A program made the translations under genes and the position numbers. A DNA stretch of 64,000 nucleotides, taken from NCBI GenBank assembly GCA_023846275.1, contig JAIUJO010000090.1, forward strand, positions 1,341,255-1,405,254. Reading direction: 5' to 3'. Shown in pieces: positions 1-13,219 of this stretch. Position 1 is the stretch's first letter. Every line of letters begins with the position of its first letter. This DNA is from Vanilla planifolia (Eukaryota; Streptophyta; Magnoliopsida; Asparagales; Orchidaceae). The notes beneath the pieces are model-generated. The model was given only the letters and a program-made list of their open reading frames with translations. It was not told the DNA's origin and did not search any database.

Positions 1-3000
1 GAAAAAGTGAGAGAACTTATTTGAGAAATTTGTGTTGCAAGATAGTAATGAGATTGGTTTTGACATTCTCGATTGTCAAATCTTATATCAATTGAAATGT
101 CCAATAATATAGGTATGAACCTTCAAAAAAATATTTAAAAGAATACAAAAATATTTACTTGGTAGAGCTCGTCAAGACTTTCCTAAAAACATTTTCTGCA
201 TAACAATCAGAGCTCTTTGGATTTATTTTGAATTAAAAATTAAATAATAATAAATCGAAATAGTTAAAGCAATGCTTACGAAAAATAGATAAAATCACAA
301 GTAGAAATTTAGAGTTACATAATAATTTCACAAACTCAAAATGAAAGATTTGAAGAAAATAGTATAAATTGTGTTGAGAAGTCGTATTATGAGATACTAA
401 TGAGATTTAGTGTAGCATTTTTCAGCCATATAATCATTTACTACTAAAAAAGACTCTTTAAAATTGAAAAAATAAAATAAAATAAACTATTTAAATTCTT
501 CAAAAAAATATTCAATTGGATATAGCACTTTTAAATGAGCCAATTAGGCTTGTTTGATCTTGATTGGACCATAATAAGAATTACTATGCATTAGCAAACC
601 ACAAAGGCTTAGATTTTAATATTGTATTTTTAATAGTAAGTAAATATATATTAATAAAAAGATTTTATAAATTGAACAAATATAATATAGCCATGATAAA
701 GCAAAGTAACGTTGAGATGAGTGGTGTAATAGATTTTGAAGGAATGATAACCAATGCAAAGGGAAAAAAATTGGATAAATTAAAAAATTAGGTATGAAAG
801 TTGCATTCCACTATACTGAGTATATCTTGTATGACAACCTAAATAAAATATTCAATTACCAAATAAGTCAAAAAAAATGAAAAACCTTCATCAAATAAAT
901 TATTTAAAAATTTAAAACAATGATTATCTTATTGTATAGAGCTCATCCAGATAACTATGGCAAAGTTAGTACTTTCCTATTGTGAAAAATTCTCAAATTG
1001 CTACAAATTATAGAAGTAGATAATCATAAATATTAATAAATTATAATTTTAATAATAAAAAATATATACTGAAGCATAAACAAGCTAAATTGAGCTAATT
1101 TAATATAACCAAATCAAAGCAATGCAAAAGTCACATGAGAATAAAATAAGAGTTTTATAGCAAGGTGTCAAAATCAAAGAACAAATTTTAATGAAATAAG
1201 ATAAATTGTATAAGAACTATGCATTCAATGATTTGAAAGTTCAAGTGTGACATCCTAGATCAATTAATCAAGCATGAATCGATGTTCCATATACAACACG
1301 CAAAAATTAAATTAAAAAGGTTAAGACATTTGCTTCCTCTCGAAAATACCTTATTTGCATTTATTATGAACTATTGAACTAAATAAACTAAATATTATTA
1401 AATTATTATTTTAATATTAAGTGAATATATATTGAAATTAAATTAGATATGTTGAAGGAATGTAATGTAATATAACTAATTAAAAACAACGTAAACATCA
1501 CATGAGGAATAAAGTGACATTATAATATACTTTAATAGAAGTGAAAAGTTTGAAAAAATGAGATTAATTGTATAAGAAAGTTTCTTTTCAAGAATTTAGG
1601 GGGATGGAGTGTACCACACATTATCATCAAAAACTTTATAAAATGAAATATAATGTAAAGTAACCTAAAATAATAAAAAAATTATTTAAATATACAAAAT
1701 TGAATATTTTTTTAAAGAGAACCAATTAATGCCAAACCAATGATGTTTGTTTCATCTTTATTGAAGCTCACATGGAATTAATGTGAATTACAAAACTAAA
1801 TAAGAATAAATAATAAGAAATTATTATTTGAGTATTATGTAAATATATATTAATATTTAAATTAGAGAAATTTAAAAAAATTGTGTTATAATCAAATTAA
1901 AACAATATAAAAATCAAATGGGTGGAAATTATTGTAAACAAATATTAAAAAAATCAATTTTGGAAATTAGTGTGAATCAAATTCTTTAGTAAAGCATGTA
2001 AAAACAGTCAAAAGAAAAGAATTTTTTAAAAAAATATTAAAATGAATATTTAATTACATATCCCATGTGACATCTATCCAACGTTGTTTATTTTGTCTCA
2101 ATCAGAACTCTTATAGAATAAATTTTAATATTAAAATTAAATATGAAAAAAATAAAAATTATTATATTAATATTAAGCTAATATATATAAAAGTGAAAAT
2201 GAAAAAAATGAAGGCAAATAGAATGTTACAAAATTAAAGTGATGTAAACGTCACATTAGAGGAAATTTAGTGTTACACCATAATCTAGTAATGTGAAAAC
2301 AAAACATTTGAATAACTAAGGCAATTTGTGTAGATTTGTTACTTTCCATGTTTTTATAGAGATATAATGTAACATGCCAAATTGCAAAATCGAATATGAA
2401 CAAAAATGCCTTAAAGGTTGACAAAGCAGTAAAAAATCTTTAAAATTATGAAAAAAAAACTAATTCGATCGAGCTCAATTAGACCTTGGTTATATTTACT
2501 ATTACCTTATAAAATAATTATGCATATATATTATCAATTTTTTATTTAAACTTTTAGAAAGATATTTATTAAAGGTAAAATTAGATAAATTGAATCAACA
2601 AAACAAACCCATATTGAAGTCAATAAAAGATACTTGAGCAAAGCTTTAAATCTCATGGTAATATAACCAAATCAAATCGAGTAATTTCAAGAAACAAGAC
2701 AAAGTTTATCAAAATAATGCATACAAGTGATAGTGAAATTGAGTGTAACATCCTCATTCGTCGTGCCATGCATGAATAGAAATGTTTCAAGAGAACTCTC
2801 AAAAATAAAATATTTAAATTAATAGAACAACAAGTCCAATGATGCTTACTTCTTATCTAATGGATCCCATTAAAAATTACTAGTAATTTACGAAATAAAT
2901 ATGCATAAATAAGATAAAAACTTAAATTAAGTATATATATATTTAAGCTAAAATGGGATAACTTAAAGCAATGTACTATTACAAAATCAAATAAAATAGA

Positions 3001-6000
3001 GGTACTATGAAACAAGATTTTGAGTCATAGAGTAATATTATGAATTAAAAATAAAAAAATTTGAAGGAATGAAATTAATTTTTCAAGAAATTCTCAATCG
3101 AATATATTAGCGAGTTTGACTGCACAACCTTGACAGTAAAATTTTGTATGATGCAATGTGTGTCAATATGCATGCCAACTCCTTAAAAGATAAAGCATTT
3201 AAATATATAAAAATGGACAACAAATTAGGTAAATCTCATGTTGATTTGTTCAAATACATTTATTTACTCTTAATTAATCTCTATTTTGGCTCAAATACAT
3301 TTATTCCATTGATGATTTCTTCATCTCAATTAGTCCTCATTTTGAATTACCTCAAATTACTAATGCTAAAAAATAAGTAATGTTAAAAATAAGTTTAATA
3401 TTAAGTAAATAAACATTAAAATCTAAAATGAAATAAATTATATAATAAAATTACATTCCAAGAAACTAAGAGAAATTAATGTGACATTCTAGATTATCAA
3501 ATAACGTATGAATCAAAATATCTCGTAAAACATTGTAATAATTTAGAAGAAAAATCTTTGAAAATGTGAATTGAGTACATTTTTTAATTGATTACATTCA
3601 AATGAGTTTAATGATCTTTGTAATAAAATATTATATTAAAATTAAATAAATACACATAAAAGATGATTTGAGGTAATTTGTAGCAATATTGTACAACCAA
3701 ATAAAAGTGAAGTAATAGTCAAATGAAGGAAGATTTAATGTTACATAGTAAGATAACTAAATCAAAGCAAAATATTTCATAAAATTATATAAAGTTTTAT
3801 AGAAAGTTGCATTCTATAAAACTTTTGATATGAAGATTAACATCCAAGATTTCCAAATCATTTATAAATATAACTAATTACAAAAGCAAGCAAAAATAAA
3901 TAAAAAGACTTATTAAAATACAGAAAATTAAGCACTTAATTTAATAGAGTTTGTTAAGATGACCCCAATAATGTTTGTTTCATCTCAATTGGGTATAGTT
4001 TAAAATTTTTACAAATTGACAAAATAATTTAGCATAAAGAATAACTAAATACCATTTTAATTGTAAGTAAATGCATAATGAAGAAAAGTGAGATGAATTG
4101 CTGCATTGTAGTGTAACTAAATTGATGAAATGGAAATGCAACATAAGAGAACAAATTTAGTTCATAGTTTTATAGCCAACTAAAATTAAAAAAAATTGTG
4201 GAAATTAAATAAGTTTTGTTGGAAACATCTAATTTAAGATACTAAGAAGATGAAGTGTGTCATCTTTGCATGCCAACTCAAGTACTAGTATAAAAATGTC
4301 TCAAAAAGGATAAAAATCTTGAAAAATTAAAATATTTAAAATAATAAAAAACGGTACATTTAATAGAGTAAAACACATCATCATGAGTCTAATGAAGTTC
4401 ATTTTTTAGGAGATTTGTAGTTAAATAGAAATATAACTACTCAAAGTAAAAAATTTGAATAATTGAGAAAAATTGTACAAGGCATTTACACTCTAAAATA
4501 CTAAAGAGAATGACTGCAACACTCTCAATCATCAAATCAAATATGAATCAAAATCTCATACAAATTATGAAAAATATAAGAAATTAAAAATATCTAAAAA
4601 AGTAAAAAAAAATTATATTTAATTACATAGAGGTCATTTTATGATAAATAAACTTAAATAATGAAAAATAGTATATTTGTTTTAATTTATGTAAATATAT
4701 GACCTAAAATGAAAGAAATTAAAGAAACATAACAAAATCTATGGGTTGTATTGTACATACATTTGAAGATTTAGAATAACATATTATTTAATTTAAATAA
4801 AAGTAAAAACATGAAGAAATGGAGTAAATTGCATAGGAACATTGCATTCTAGGTTACTAAGTAGATTGAATGTAGCTTTCCATATTGTTTAATTAAATTC
4901 AAATCTAAATTTCCCAAAAAGAATGCATAAAAAGTGGAAAACAAAATGTAAATAAATAGGAAATGAATGTTTAATTTGATAGAGATCATCAAGACAACCA
5001 CAATAAGATTTGTTTCATCTCTGCTCGACATCAATTGAAATTACTATGACCTATAAAATGAAATAAGCATAAATAAAAAAAAGTATTATTTAAATATTAA
5101 GTAAATATAAATTTAAGCTGAAATGAGAACTTTTAAATTAATTTAATAAATAAAAGTAAAACAACTGAAGAAATGAGATCAATAAATTTTTGCTTAAAAT
5201 GAATAAGAATAAAAGATAATAAAATATTATTTTTACTATTATGTATTGTATTTTAAATTTTGAATGAAAATAAAAAAAGTTATATAATAACATCAAAATG
5301 ATGTAAAGGTCAAATGAGAGAAGGTTGTGAGGTATGTAGTGACACAATGTGATAAAAATTAAAAATTTGAAGTAATGTGATAAATTATAAAGGATATTTA
5401 AATTCAAAGATACTAAGGAGAATGTGTTCAACAATTTCAAACATCATATCAGGTACAATGAAAAATATATCTAAAGTTATGCCAAAACCATAGAAAGGAA
5501 AATATCTTAAAAAGTTAAGAAAAATATGTAATTGGACAAGGCTCATTGAGACAATTCCAACAATGTATGTTTTGCTTCAATCAAATCTCATTTTGAATTA
5601 ATAAAAATGAAAAAATGCAAAAAAGCAAAATAATAACAATTTTTTAAAAATTAACTGAACATTTATTAAAGTTGAAAAGAGATAATTTGAAGTGATAAAT
5701 TATTAACAATTCAAATTAATAAATTAGTTCAAATGATAGCAAATTTAGATTTAAAAAGTAATATAACCAATAAAAAATAAAAAATTTTAAAAAATAAGTC
5801 ATATTAATCAAAAAAAAGTTGTATCTCAAGATACTAAGAAGGTCAAGTGAAACATCTTTAATTTAGAATTTTTGTGCCAATTAAATTGTTTGATAAAGAA
5901 TACTAAAATCTTGAAAATAAAATCGTAAAACATATAAAATTAAATGTTTATTTTGATAGAGTTAGTCAAGTTGTGCATAATACTTTTTTCATATCAAACT

Positions 6001-6400
6001 TTGTTTGCAATTTCATAAATACCAAAAGTAATGGTAAAAAAATAAATTTTTTTTGATGTTAAGTAAATGTATATTAATGTGAAAATAAGTTAAATTAGTG
6101 TAAAAAAAATTTTCAAACCGAAATGAGATAAAACTCACATGCGAGAAGATTTATGATGATATAGTTGTATAACCAAATCAAAGAAAAGCTATTGTTTAAA
6201 TTAGACAAATTATAAAGAACAAATTTTATTCCAAGATACTAAAGAAATCTAATATACTATTGTTAAAAATTAAATATTTTAAAACATGAAAATGAAGATG
6301 TAATTGATAGAGCTCATGGAAAGTAGTCCAATGGTGTTTGTTTTGTCTCCGTCAATTCTCATTTCAATATATGATAAAGGTTGAGCATGATAAAAGAAGG
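1..6400 (+). repeat. S1 satellite array, first orientation
   Basis: Diverged tandem repeat with a unit of about 350-420 bp. A recurring landmark resembling 'atagagctcatcaagatgac' followed by 'gtttgtttcatctcaat' appears near 163, 524, 935, 1715, 2052, 2460, 2820, 3943, 4979, 5543, 5958 and 6312; larger gaps are multiples where the landmark has decayed. Between landmarks each unit repeats an 'aaccaaatcaaagca' motif, a 'cattctaagatactaag' motif, a 'gtaacatcc' motif and an 'attaagtaaatatatatt' motif in constant order. Strand is arbitrary and defined by this stretch. Nothing in it looks coding; the short open frames at 564-791, 3144-3380 and 5138-5440 resemble no known protein. No match to a named satellite is claimed. 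Confidence 0.8.
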
Positions 6401-6530
6401 GCAATGACACCTTCCAGTATATATCTGTGCTAGTGTGTGTGTGGGTATGTGTGAACGTCTACATGTGTTTTTATGCATGCATGTGTGCATGTGCATCATT
6501 TAGACGTTACATCAATTTGATTTACTCATA
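6400..6530. repeat. GT-rich microsatellite-like centre of the S1 strand switch
   Basis: Around 6427-6500 the sequence becomes rich in GT and TG steps with embedded 'atgcatgcatg' runs, unlike anything else in the window. S1 units read forward up to about 6,380 and reverse from about 6,530 onward, so this stretch is the apparent centre of an inversion. Whether it caused the switch or is only its junction cannot be told from the sequence. Confidence 0.65.
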
Positions 6531-9500
6531 CAACATTTATTCAGTTTATCTCATTTTATCTTTAATATATATATATTTTTTAAAATAATACGTTATTACT
6601 ATTATGCATATATAGTATTGGAATTCATTCTACTTTTGCCACATATAAAAGAACTCTACGCAAAACATTTCTAATTTTTATAATTTTTAATTTTCTAAAT
6701 TTTGCATGTTTTACTAGACATTTTTATGTATACAAATTTTTTTATCAACGATTTTACATTAGATATTTTTAGTATTACAGAATGCAATTTTCCTATAAAA
6801 TTTATCTAATTTCATCATATATCTTATCTTTGAATTAATTATATTACTATTTAGTTCTAATTCTCTTCTCGTGTGACTTTTACAGTACTCAGGCTTAGTT
6901 ATATTGGAATGTTTTAATTTATCTTATTTCATTTTTAACATGTATTTCTCTTTTATTTGAATAATATTTTACTTTTTTCTTATTTAATTTTTAAATTAGT
7001 ACTAATGCCAAATAAGGTCCGATCGATACAAAATAAATGTCATTGGACTACAAAATATTTTGATTCGTACTTGATGTTTGGATGAGGATACTTAAAATGT
7101 ATCTTGGAATCTCCCCTACAAAATAATACTTTTTACTATATAGTTTTTTAACCACAAAATAATACTTTTTTATAATTTTTTCTTTGGTAACTCGCAATAT
7201 ATAGAAAAGTGTTCCAATAAAAATGAGAAAATTATCTTTAGACCAATCTTTATAAGCTCTATCAAATTAAATATTAATTTCTATCATTTTAAATATGTTT
7301 TATTTCCAAGATTTTTAAATTTGAAGGAGAAATTTCAATTTGTATTTGATTTGAGAAAAGTTTGTTACACTCCATCACCTTGTTCTCTTGTGGTGCAATT
7401 TTCTCTTACAATTCATAATATTTCTTCAACTCTTTTGCTTTCATTTAGTTGTATTGCTAAGAAACTCTAATCCACTTCTTATGTAAACTTCACATCATTT
7501 TGATTCGGTTAAATTACACTATTTTAATTTATCTCTTTTATGCTTTAATATTTTTTTATCTGATATAACAGTAATAATTTATTTTTTCTCTATAATAATT
7601 TTTTTATAATTCATATAATCCCAAATGATGTCAAATCTAGTCGGTACTAATGTCTTTGAACTAATCTTGCTGACCTCCATCTAGTTAAATATTCATTTCA
7701 ATATTTTCAAAAATATTGGTTTTTAGGATTTTAGCACAATTTATGAAGCCTTTACAAAGTCTATATTTGGATATAGGGCATTGCTTGAATTTAAAAATAT
7801 TTAGCTCTAATATCTATTTTGTAAATATTGAAATAATTATTTCTTATTATTTATGCAAATTTATATTTGTGATTCTTGATAATTAATATTTCTTTGATTT
7901 GGTTATATTATAGTGCTTCAATATATCTCACTTTATCTTTAATATATATTAGCTTTTTATTAAAACATTAATCTACTATTATTCTAAAAATTTAGTTTTT
8001 GGAATTTGCAGTAGTTTGAAATGGGATCAAATCAAAATGAAGATAACTTTAAGGGACTAATCTCAATAAGAAATGTCATTGAAAAAGACCTTTTTAAATT
8101 TTTAAAAAAAATTATTTTTTAAGGTTTTTAAATTTTTAATTGATATTTTTATTTATACCAAATAAGACTATTGTGAATGTTGCTTTTGATCACTTTAGTA
8201 AAATAGAATGCAATTATTTCGAGTAATTTATCTCATTTCTCAAAAAATTTGACTTTTAATTGGTTATATTAAAATGAAGCTCTAATCCTTTGTAATATAA
8301 CTTTACATGACAATAAATCTGTGATGCGACATTCTTTCAATTTAAATTATTTTATTTTTTTTAATATTTACTTAATATTGAAATTATAGCTGGTCATTAT
8401 CCATGCCTAGTTGCCTTAGTTATTTGAAGTATTCCAATTGAGGTACGAAGTACGAGAAATTAATGAAGTTAAATTGAAGTTATCGAGTGCTATCTACATA
8501 GCAATCCTTTTCTATTGTTTTAAAAAGTTTACTTTTCATGATTTTGGGATGCTTTAAGATTCATTTTAAATCACACAAAACTTGCATATCAAAGATGCTA
8601 CACTCAATGTCCTTTATGTCTTAGATTGTAACTTTGTCACAAAATTTACATTATTTCTTTACAACGTTTTCTTTGATTTGGATATATTACTAGGAAACTT
8701 TAAGTCTCCGCTAATGTGACCTTTCCATACTTTTTAAATGGCTATATTTCATAGCTTCAACCTATCTCATTTTATCTTTAATATATATTCACTTTGTCTA
8801 AAGTAATAATATGTTATTATTTTACTTATTTTCTTTTGTATTTGAAAATAATTTAAAATGAGTTTTGATCTAGATTAAAAATATATTGTTAAAAACATTT
8901 CAATTTGCTCTATCAAAAGAAATTATTTTTTCTATATTTTTTAAAATTTTTTTATAGTTAGAGTTTTGGCTCATTTTGTGAGATTTTTTTATTTGTACTT
9001 AATTTGATGATTAACTATTTTAGACTCAATATGCTTTGTATATTGGAAAGAAAATTTCTTTTATAATTTATTCCATATATTCAAATTTCTTCCTTTAATT
9101 TGGCACTAATATTTTGAAACTCTAATTCTTACACTATGTCATCTTTACATCATTTTTATTAATTTATAATAAATTGTTTCAACTTATCAATCTATCAGTA
9201 AGTTTATTTTTAAATTTTTTTAAAACATAATTTATTAATACTTACATTTATTTATTTTGATAATTCATGATAATTTCTCTCAAGTTTTCATCTAGAAGAA
9301 ACATACATCATTGGGAAAAACTTGATGAGTTCTATCGAATTACATATTTATTAATACATTTTTAAACATTATTTTTGTTACTTTGAAAAATTTTTCAAGA
9401 TATTTAGATTTGTACTTGATCTTGTTGTTGTAGAAGCTACAATTATCCCCTTAGTGTCTTAGCATGATCCTTTCTCATAGCGTTCACCTAATGTTTATAA

Positions 9501-10215
9501 ACATTTTCCATTGATGTTGTTATATTTTAATTTAACTCAAAATTTAATCTTATGTGACCTTTACATTGCTTTGATTTAGTTATATTTGATTTCTTTAATT
9601 TATCTCATTTCAACATTATTATAAATTAACTTAATCTAAAAAATAACAATTTATTATTTTTTATGATTATTTATTTTGGTAATTAGTAGCTAATTTGAAT
9701 GGTGTCGCCACAAGATGAAACAAGGGCCATTGGACTCATCAGAATGAGATCTTTCCAATAATATATTCCTTTGTAGTTTATTAAATATTTCAGCTTCTAT
9801 GATTTTTGTTGGCTTTTTGAGAAATATTCATCTTTTACAATTGATGATGTCAATCTCAAGCTCTATGGTGCCTTGAAATGTGAGTGACTCATATAATTTA
9901 ACACTTTTGTTCAAATTTTAAGCTCGGGTTTACTTATATTACAATGAAACTATATGTTTCCTCCTACAAGATTCTTACGTCACTTTGAATTTGCCATATA
10001 AGATGTCTTCAATTTATCTCATTTTAATACTTATGCTTATTAAATTTAATATCTTATAGTTATTCGAAACGTTGTCTTATTGAGATGAGTTGAATGTTTT
10101 TGAAGTCGCCTTAATAAGCCCTACCAAATTAAATATTAATTTCTATTCATTTCAATTTTTTAGTAGTTTTCACAAGTTTAAGTTGATATTTTTATTTGTA
10201 CCTTATTCAATGATT
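6530..10215 (-). repeat. S1 satellite array, inverted orientation
   Basis: The S1 unit continues as its reverse complement. Recurrent blocks here are 'tttgatttggttatatta', 'tttatctcattttat', 'tttaatatatatt' and 'catcattggactcatc'-like landmarks near 7,014, 7,630, 8,014, 9,285, 9,700 and 10,070. Each is the complement of a landmark in 1-6400. No gene is visible. The array breaks off around 10,215 just after the unit's 'caatgattgagga' position, where retroelement sequence begins. Confidence 0.8.
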
Positions 10216-10219
10216 GAGG

Positions 10220-11715
10220 ATATAAACTAGCATTATAAAAAGATAGAGGGGATCAAGACATTTGATTACAAAAATGCATGGTTGTGTGGATATGGTTACC
10301 CTTATAATTCAGTAGTATGTTGTGTAGAAGAATTGAAGTTTTTGTCTAAATATGCAAAATTTAGTTAGGATATTATTGTGTTGTTAAACCTCTTAGGTGA
10401 TAGCAATAGTTAGCTTATTCAAGGTTGGGTGCAACCTAGTTTGCTCAGAAGGCCTACACAAGTGCATCCCAATAGTACATTATTAAAGATTTATGGATGT
10501 CAGATTGACGACCCAATTCAAAATGATTGCAAGTTATTTTTTATGTTTCATATTATTATTAAATTTAATAGTAATTAATTAATGCATTTACAACATATTT
10601 TTTGCAACATACCAAAATGATGGTCAAGGTAGTCAAAAAGGATTTTTCAAACATATTATAGAGCTAAAATCATTCTAAGATTAATTTGAATCTAATTTGT
10701 CCACCTTGTCACTAATATTTCAGACAAGCTTGACAATCTAATCACAACAAAGTTGAAATAATTAAAAATAAATTCAAAATGCATCATCTCATGGTTTTCC
10801 TTTTCAACCAATTTGATCTTGATGTGACTTAATATTGGCATCTTTTTTTTAGTTCTCCCATGAATAAGAGTATTTGCTTCCTAAAATATGAAAATAAACT
10901 TAAAAAAATTTTAAAAAAATAGTCAATGATGAGTACTAGACCATTCATTAGATTGAAAAAATTTTAAACTATTTAAAAAATATGTAAAATAATAAAAAAT
11001 AAACTCTCCCTACATGTATGCGATATATACATTAATACTTCCACTAAATTTTATGCCTGTTCATTCAATTTCAATAAATTATCATCAACAAAGATATAAT
11101 CTAAAATCTATAAATTATTTATAACCTTTAAATATTTTTAAGCTATAAACCAGTTGATTTTCTAATATTTTTTTAAAAAATATTTTCCATAAATTAAAGT
11201 TTTATCCAATGATTTAGGGGTCAATAAATTACATCTTTTCAAATTGAATTAATTAATTTTTTATAATTATTATCCAAAATCTATTATGATATTATTGATT
11301 TATAATTTACTACAAATATTAATTATTATGATAAGATCAGTTAAAAAACTAATGAAAATTTGACATATAGCCTATTCTTTAGGATAATCCTAAGTTACTT
11401 TTAAAGTTGTGGGACTTTCATTAACTATAAAGTTTTCTTATTTACGTAATTTAAATATTTTAAACTTTTTTCTGAACTTTTTTAATTTTCAACTATGCTT
11501 ATGCTAATTTTTTTGATTTAATTTATTTATCAAAATTTTCATGCACAATACTAGATTTTAATTATTATATTTGAGAATTGAAGCCACATTGGGTTCAACA
11601 TATTTATGTGTAAATGCACTACTACTACCTTGTTATACATGTAAAATAAAGAAATTTAGAATAAATATTATCTGTAATCTTATGTGCAATTGAAGTATGT
11701 CCTGGTTGCAAGCAA
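10220..11715 (+). repeat. Repeat A copy 1, LTR-like, 5' truncated
   Basis: Aligns by eye with 14,930-15,775 in direct orientation and with 15,775-17,410 in inverted orientation. Shared blocks include 'gatcaagaca', 'aaatttagttaggatatta', 'tcaaaatgcatcatctcatg', 'agttctcccatgaata' and, near its right end, 'cacattgggttcaacatat'. It lacks the first 200 bp or so present in the other copies, consistent with truncation at the S1 border. It lies directly upstream of a PBS-like site and a gag fossil, the place expected of a 5' LTR. LTR identity is inferred from position and copy structure; clean TG/CA termini were not identified. Confidence 0.6.
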
Positions 11716-11718
11716 AAC

Positions 11719-11730
11719 TGGTATGCAAGC
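11719..11730 (+). other. Possible degenerate primer-binding site
   Basis: The string 'tggtatgcaagc' matches 9 of 12 bases of TGGTATCAGAGC, the usual initiator-methionine tRNA primer-binding site of plant LTR retrotransposons. It falls between LTR-like repeat A and a gag fossil, where such a site belongs. In such AT-rich decayed DNA a 9/12 match is weak, and only the position lends it weight. Confidence 0.35.
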
Positions 11731-11824
11731 TTATTATAATTAAAAGCATGTAAAACATCAACATGAATATACATATGAGATATATTAGAATTTGTAGTAT
11801 AACATTTTCTACTAATTTATTTTC

Positions 11825-12447
11825 TATTATGCATTGAATGCTACTAAATTTAATAGCAATATGAATTTACAAATAGCTTATGGAATTTTGTGTGACTTAG
11901 TTGTAACATGTGAAGGAACTTCTTCAATTAAAGAAAATAAAATAAACATAAAGATGCATAATTATAAGTTATTTTAGATGCTTTTAAATGAATCAATTAA
12001 AGTCATCTTTAAATTATTTGTTAATAATATTAATGCACTTGCTAGTTTGGGTAAGCGAGTTCTTATGAAAGAATATGTAAAGGAAATTCTTAGAAAATTT
12101 TCTAACTAGTATTATCCATGGATCACCACCATCAAGATAGCTAAAAATATTTCCTCAATGTCATTAAATGACTTCATCGGTTAGCTTATGAGCAATTAGC
12201 TAGAAATGGAGAGGTGAAAAGAAGAAGAATTAGTTGAGAAGAACAACACAAAGAAGAAGGAATAACCAATGGCATAGAAGTTGGAGGAAGACATTTTTGA
12301 AGAGGCATTCACTAATGATGATGGTATTACGTAACTTTTTAAGGGATCATCTAAAGTTCTTAATGTTGTAAGAATGTATAGAAATAAAAATTCTGAGAAG
12401 AAAAGCAGTAATAACAAGTGGAAGAAAGCAATGGACATAGCTTAGAG
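11825..12447 (+). pseudogene. Ty1-copia gag fossil (UBN2-type), copy 1
   Basis: One frame can be followed for over 200 codons with several in-frame stops. Recognisable pieces in family order are 'ALNATKFN' (about 11,831), 'TCEGTSSIKENKINIKMHNY' (about 11,906), 'FVNNINALASLGK' (about 12,017), 'EYVKEILRKF' (about 12,071), then an 'ITTIKIAKNISSMSLNDFIG' stretch and a basic/acidic tail rich in Lys and Glu. These correspond to the plant copia gag pattern of 'EGT..VKE.KI', 'F..I.N.L..LGK', '.VRKILRSLP' and 'LSLDELIGSLMTHE'. Stops replace Trp/Gln-type codons at several places, consistent with C-to-T decay. No zinc knuckle was recognised. Short minus-strand open frames over 12,196-12,604 are antisense shadows. 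Confidence 0.82.
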
Positions 12448-12700
12448 TGATACATAGGAAAGCACTAAAAGTATTCATATGAGATCTTCTAGCATTTATA
12501 ATAAAAACGTTTTTATTGATTGGTTCTATAATTAAAATTAAGCAAATAGAGTGCAAATATTTAAAATAAGTAAATTCATTAACTACGGATACTTGCTTAC
12601 ACAATTTTTTTTAAATCATCTTTGGCTTTTTTCTTATTCTTTAAATGAAACTTAGTCTTTATCTAATTTGTCCATAGTGATAAAGATATTGAATATGTTC
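12448..12700. other. Unassigned stretch after gag copy 1
   Basis: AT-rich sequence between the gag fossil and a fragment of repeat A. It should hold the gag C-terminus and protease of the same element if intact, but I recognise no zinc-knuckle or protease motif. Confidence 0.4.
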
Positions 12701-12845
12701 TTTTAATTTATTATATTTTATTATTAAATTTATTATTAATTAATTAACATAATTATAAAATATTTCTTAAAACATATTAGTTTAGGATTTCAAAGATATT
12801 CACAACATAAAATTATGGTATAGAAAGTCATTTAATGTCTAGCAA
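12700..12845 (+). repeat. Short fragment of repeat A
   Basis: The blocks 'attattaaatttattattaa', 'aaaacatattag', 'gatttcaaagatattcacaa' and 'aaaattatggt' align in order with 10,545-10,640 of copy 1 and 15,350-15,475 of copy 2. It is an isolated middle piece of the repeat next to the B copy at 12,832. Confidence 0.55.
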
Positions 12846-13150
12846 ATGCTTAATGTAATTTTTAATAATATTTAACAAATTTGCAAAAGTGATTTTAATT
12901 TTAATTTAAATCATATTAATTTTTACAAAGGTTTTGTAATAACAAATTTCATAATAATTGAAAAATATACATAGTAAATTTTTTGTGGTTTAAAACAAAC
13001 CTATCTCCACCCATGTAAAATGTCAATAAAACAAACATTAAATACAAGCCTCACGTTAATTATTTCTTAGGCTAATTACTAACAACAAACAAACAAGGGA
13101 CAAGCTACTATTTTGTTACAATAGTGACACAAGCTTTAGTGGCCTCAAAC
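12832..13150 (+). repeat. Repeat B, left copy
   Basis: Aligns in direct orientation with 13,951-14,285. Shared blocks are 'taatttttaataatatttaacaaa' with 'tgcaaaagt', 'tttgtggtttaaaacaaacc' against 'ttggtgtttggtttac', 'ccacccatgtaaaatgt' against 'ccacacccaaaaatgtt', and 'acaagctactatt' against 'tgagctactatga'. The pair flanks the minus-strand gag fossil with a spacing of about 1.13 kb. It could be an LTR remnant or a duplication; its function is unknown. Confidence 0.6.
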
Positions 13151-13219
13151 TGAATGGAAATAAAATAAAATAATTGGTGAAAAACAAAAACTGATGCATA
13201 CAAATACTATAAATATTTT

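Noticed and set aside
564-791. Open frame of 75 codons in the S1 array
   Set aside because: It overlaps tandem repeat units, is not conserved in neighbouring units and resembles no known family.
6427-6500. Telomeric or centromeric motif at the GT-rich stretch
   Set aside because: No repeating TTTAGGG-type unit is present; it is an irregular GT and ATGC mixture.
11719-11730. Firm primer-binding site call
   Set aside because: Three of twelve bases differ and no clear LTR end precedes it, so it is listed only as possible.
12196-12604. Minus-strand open frames of 80 and 85 codons
   Set aside because: They are antisense to the gag fossil on the plus strand, whose frame shows family motifs in the right order.
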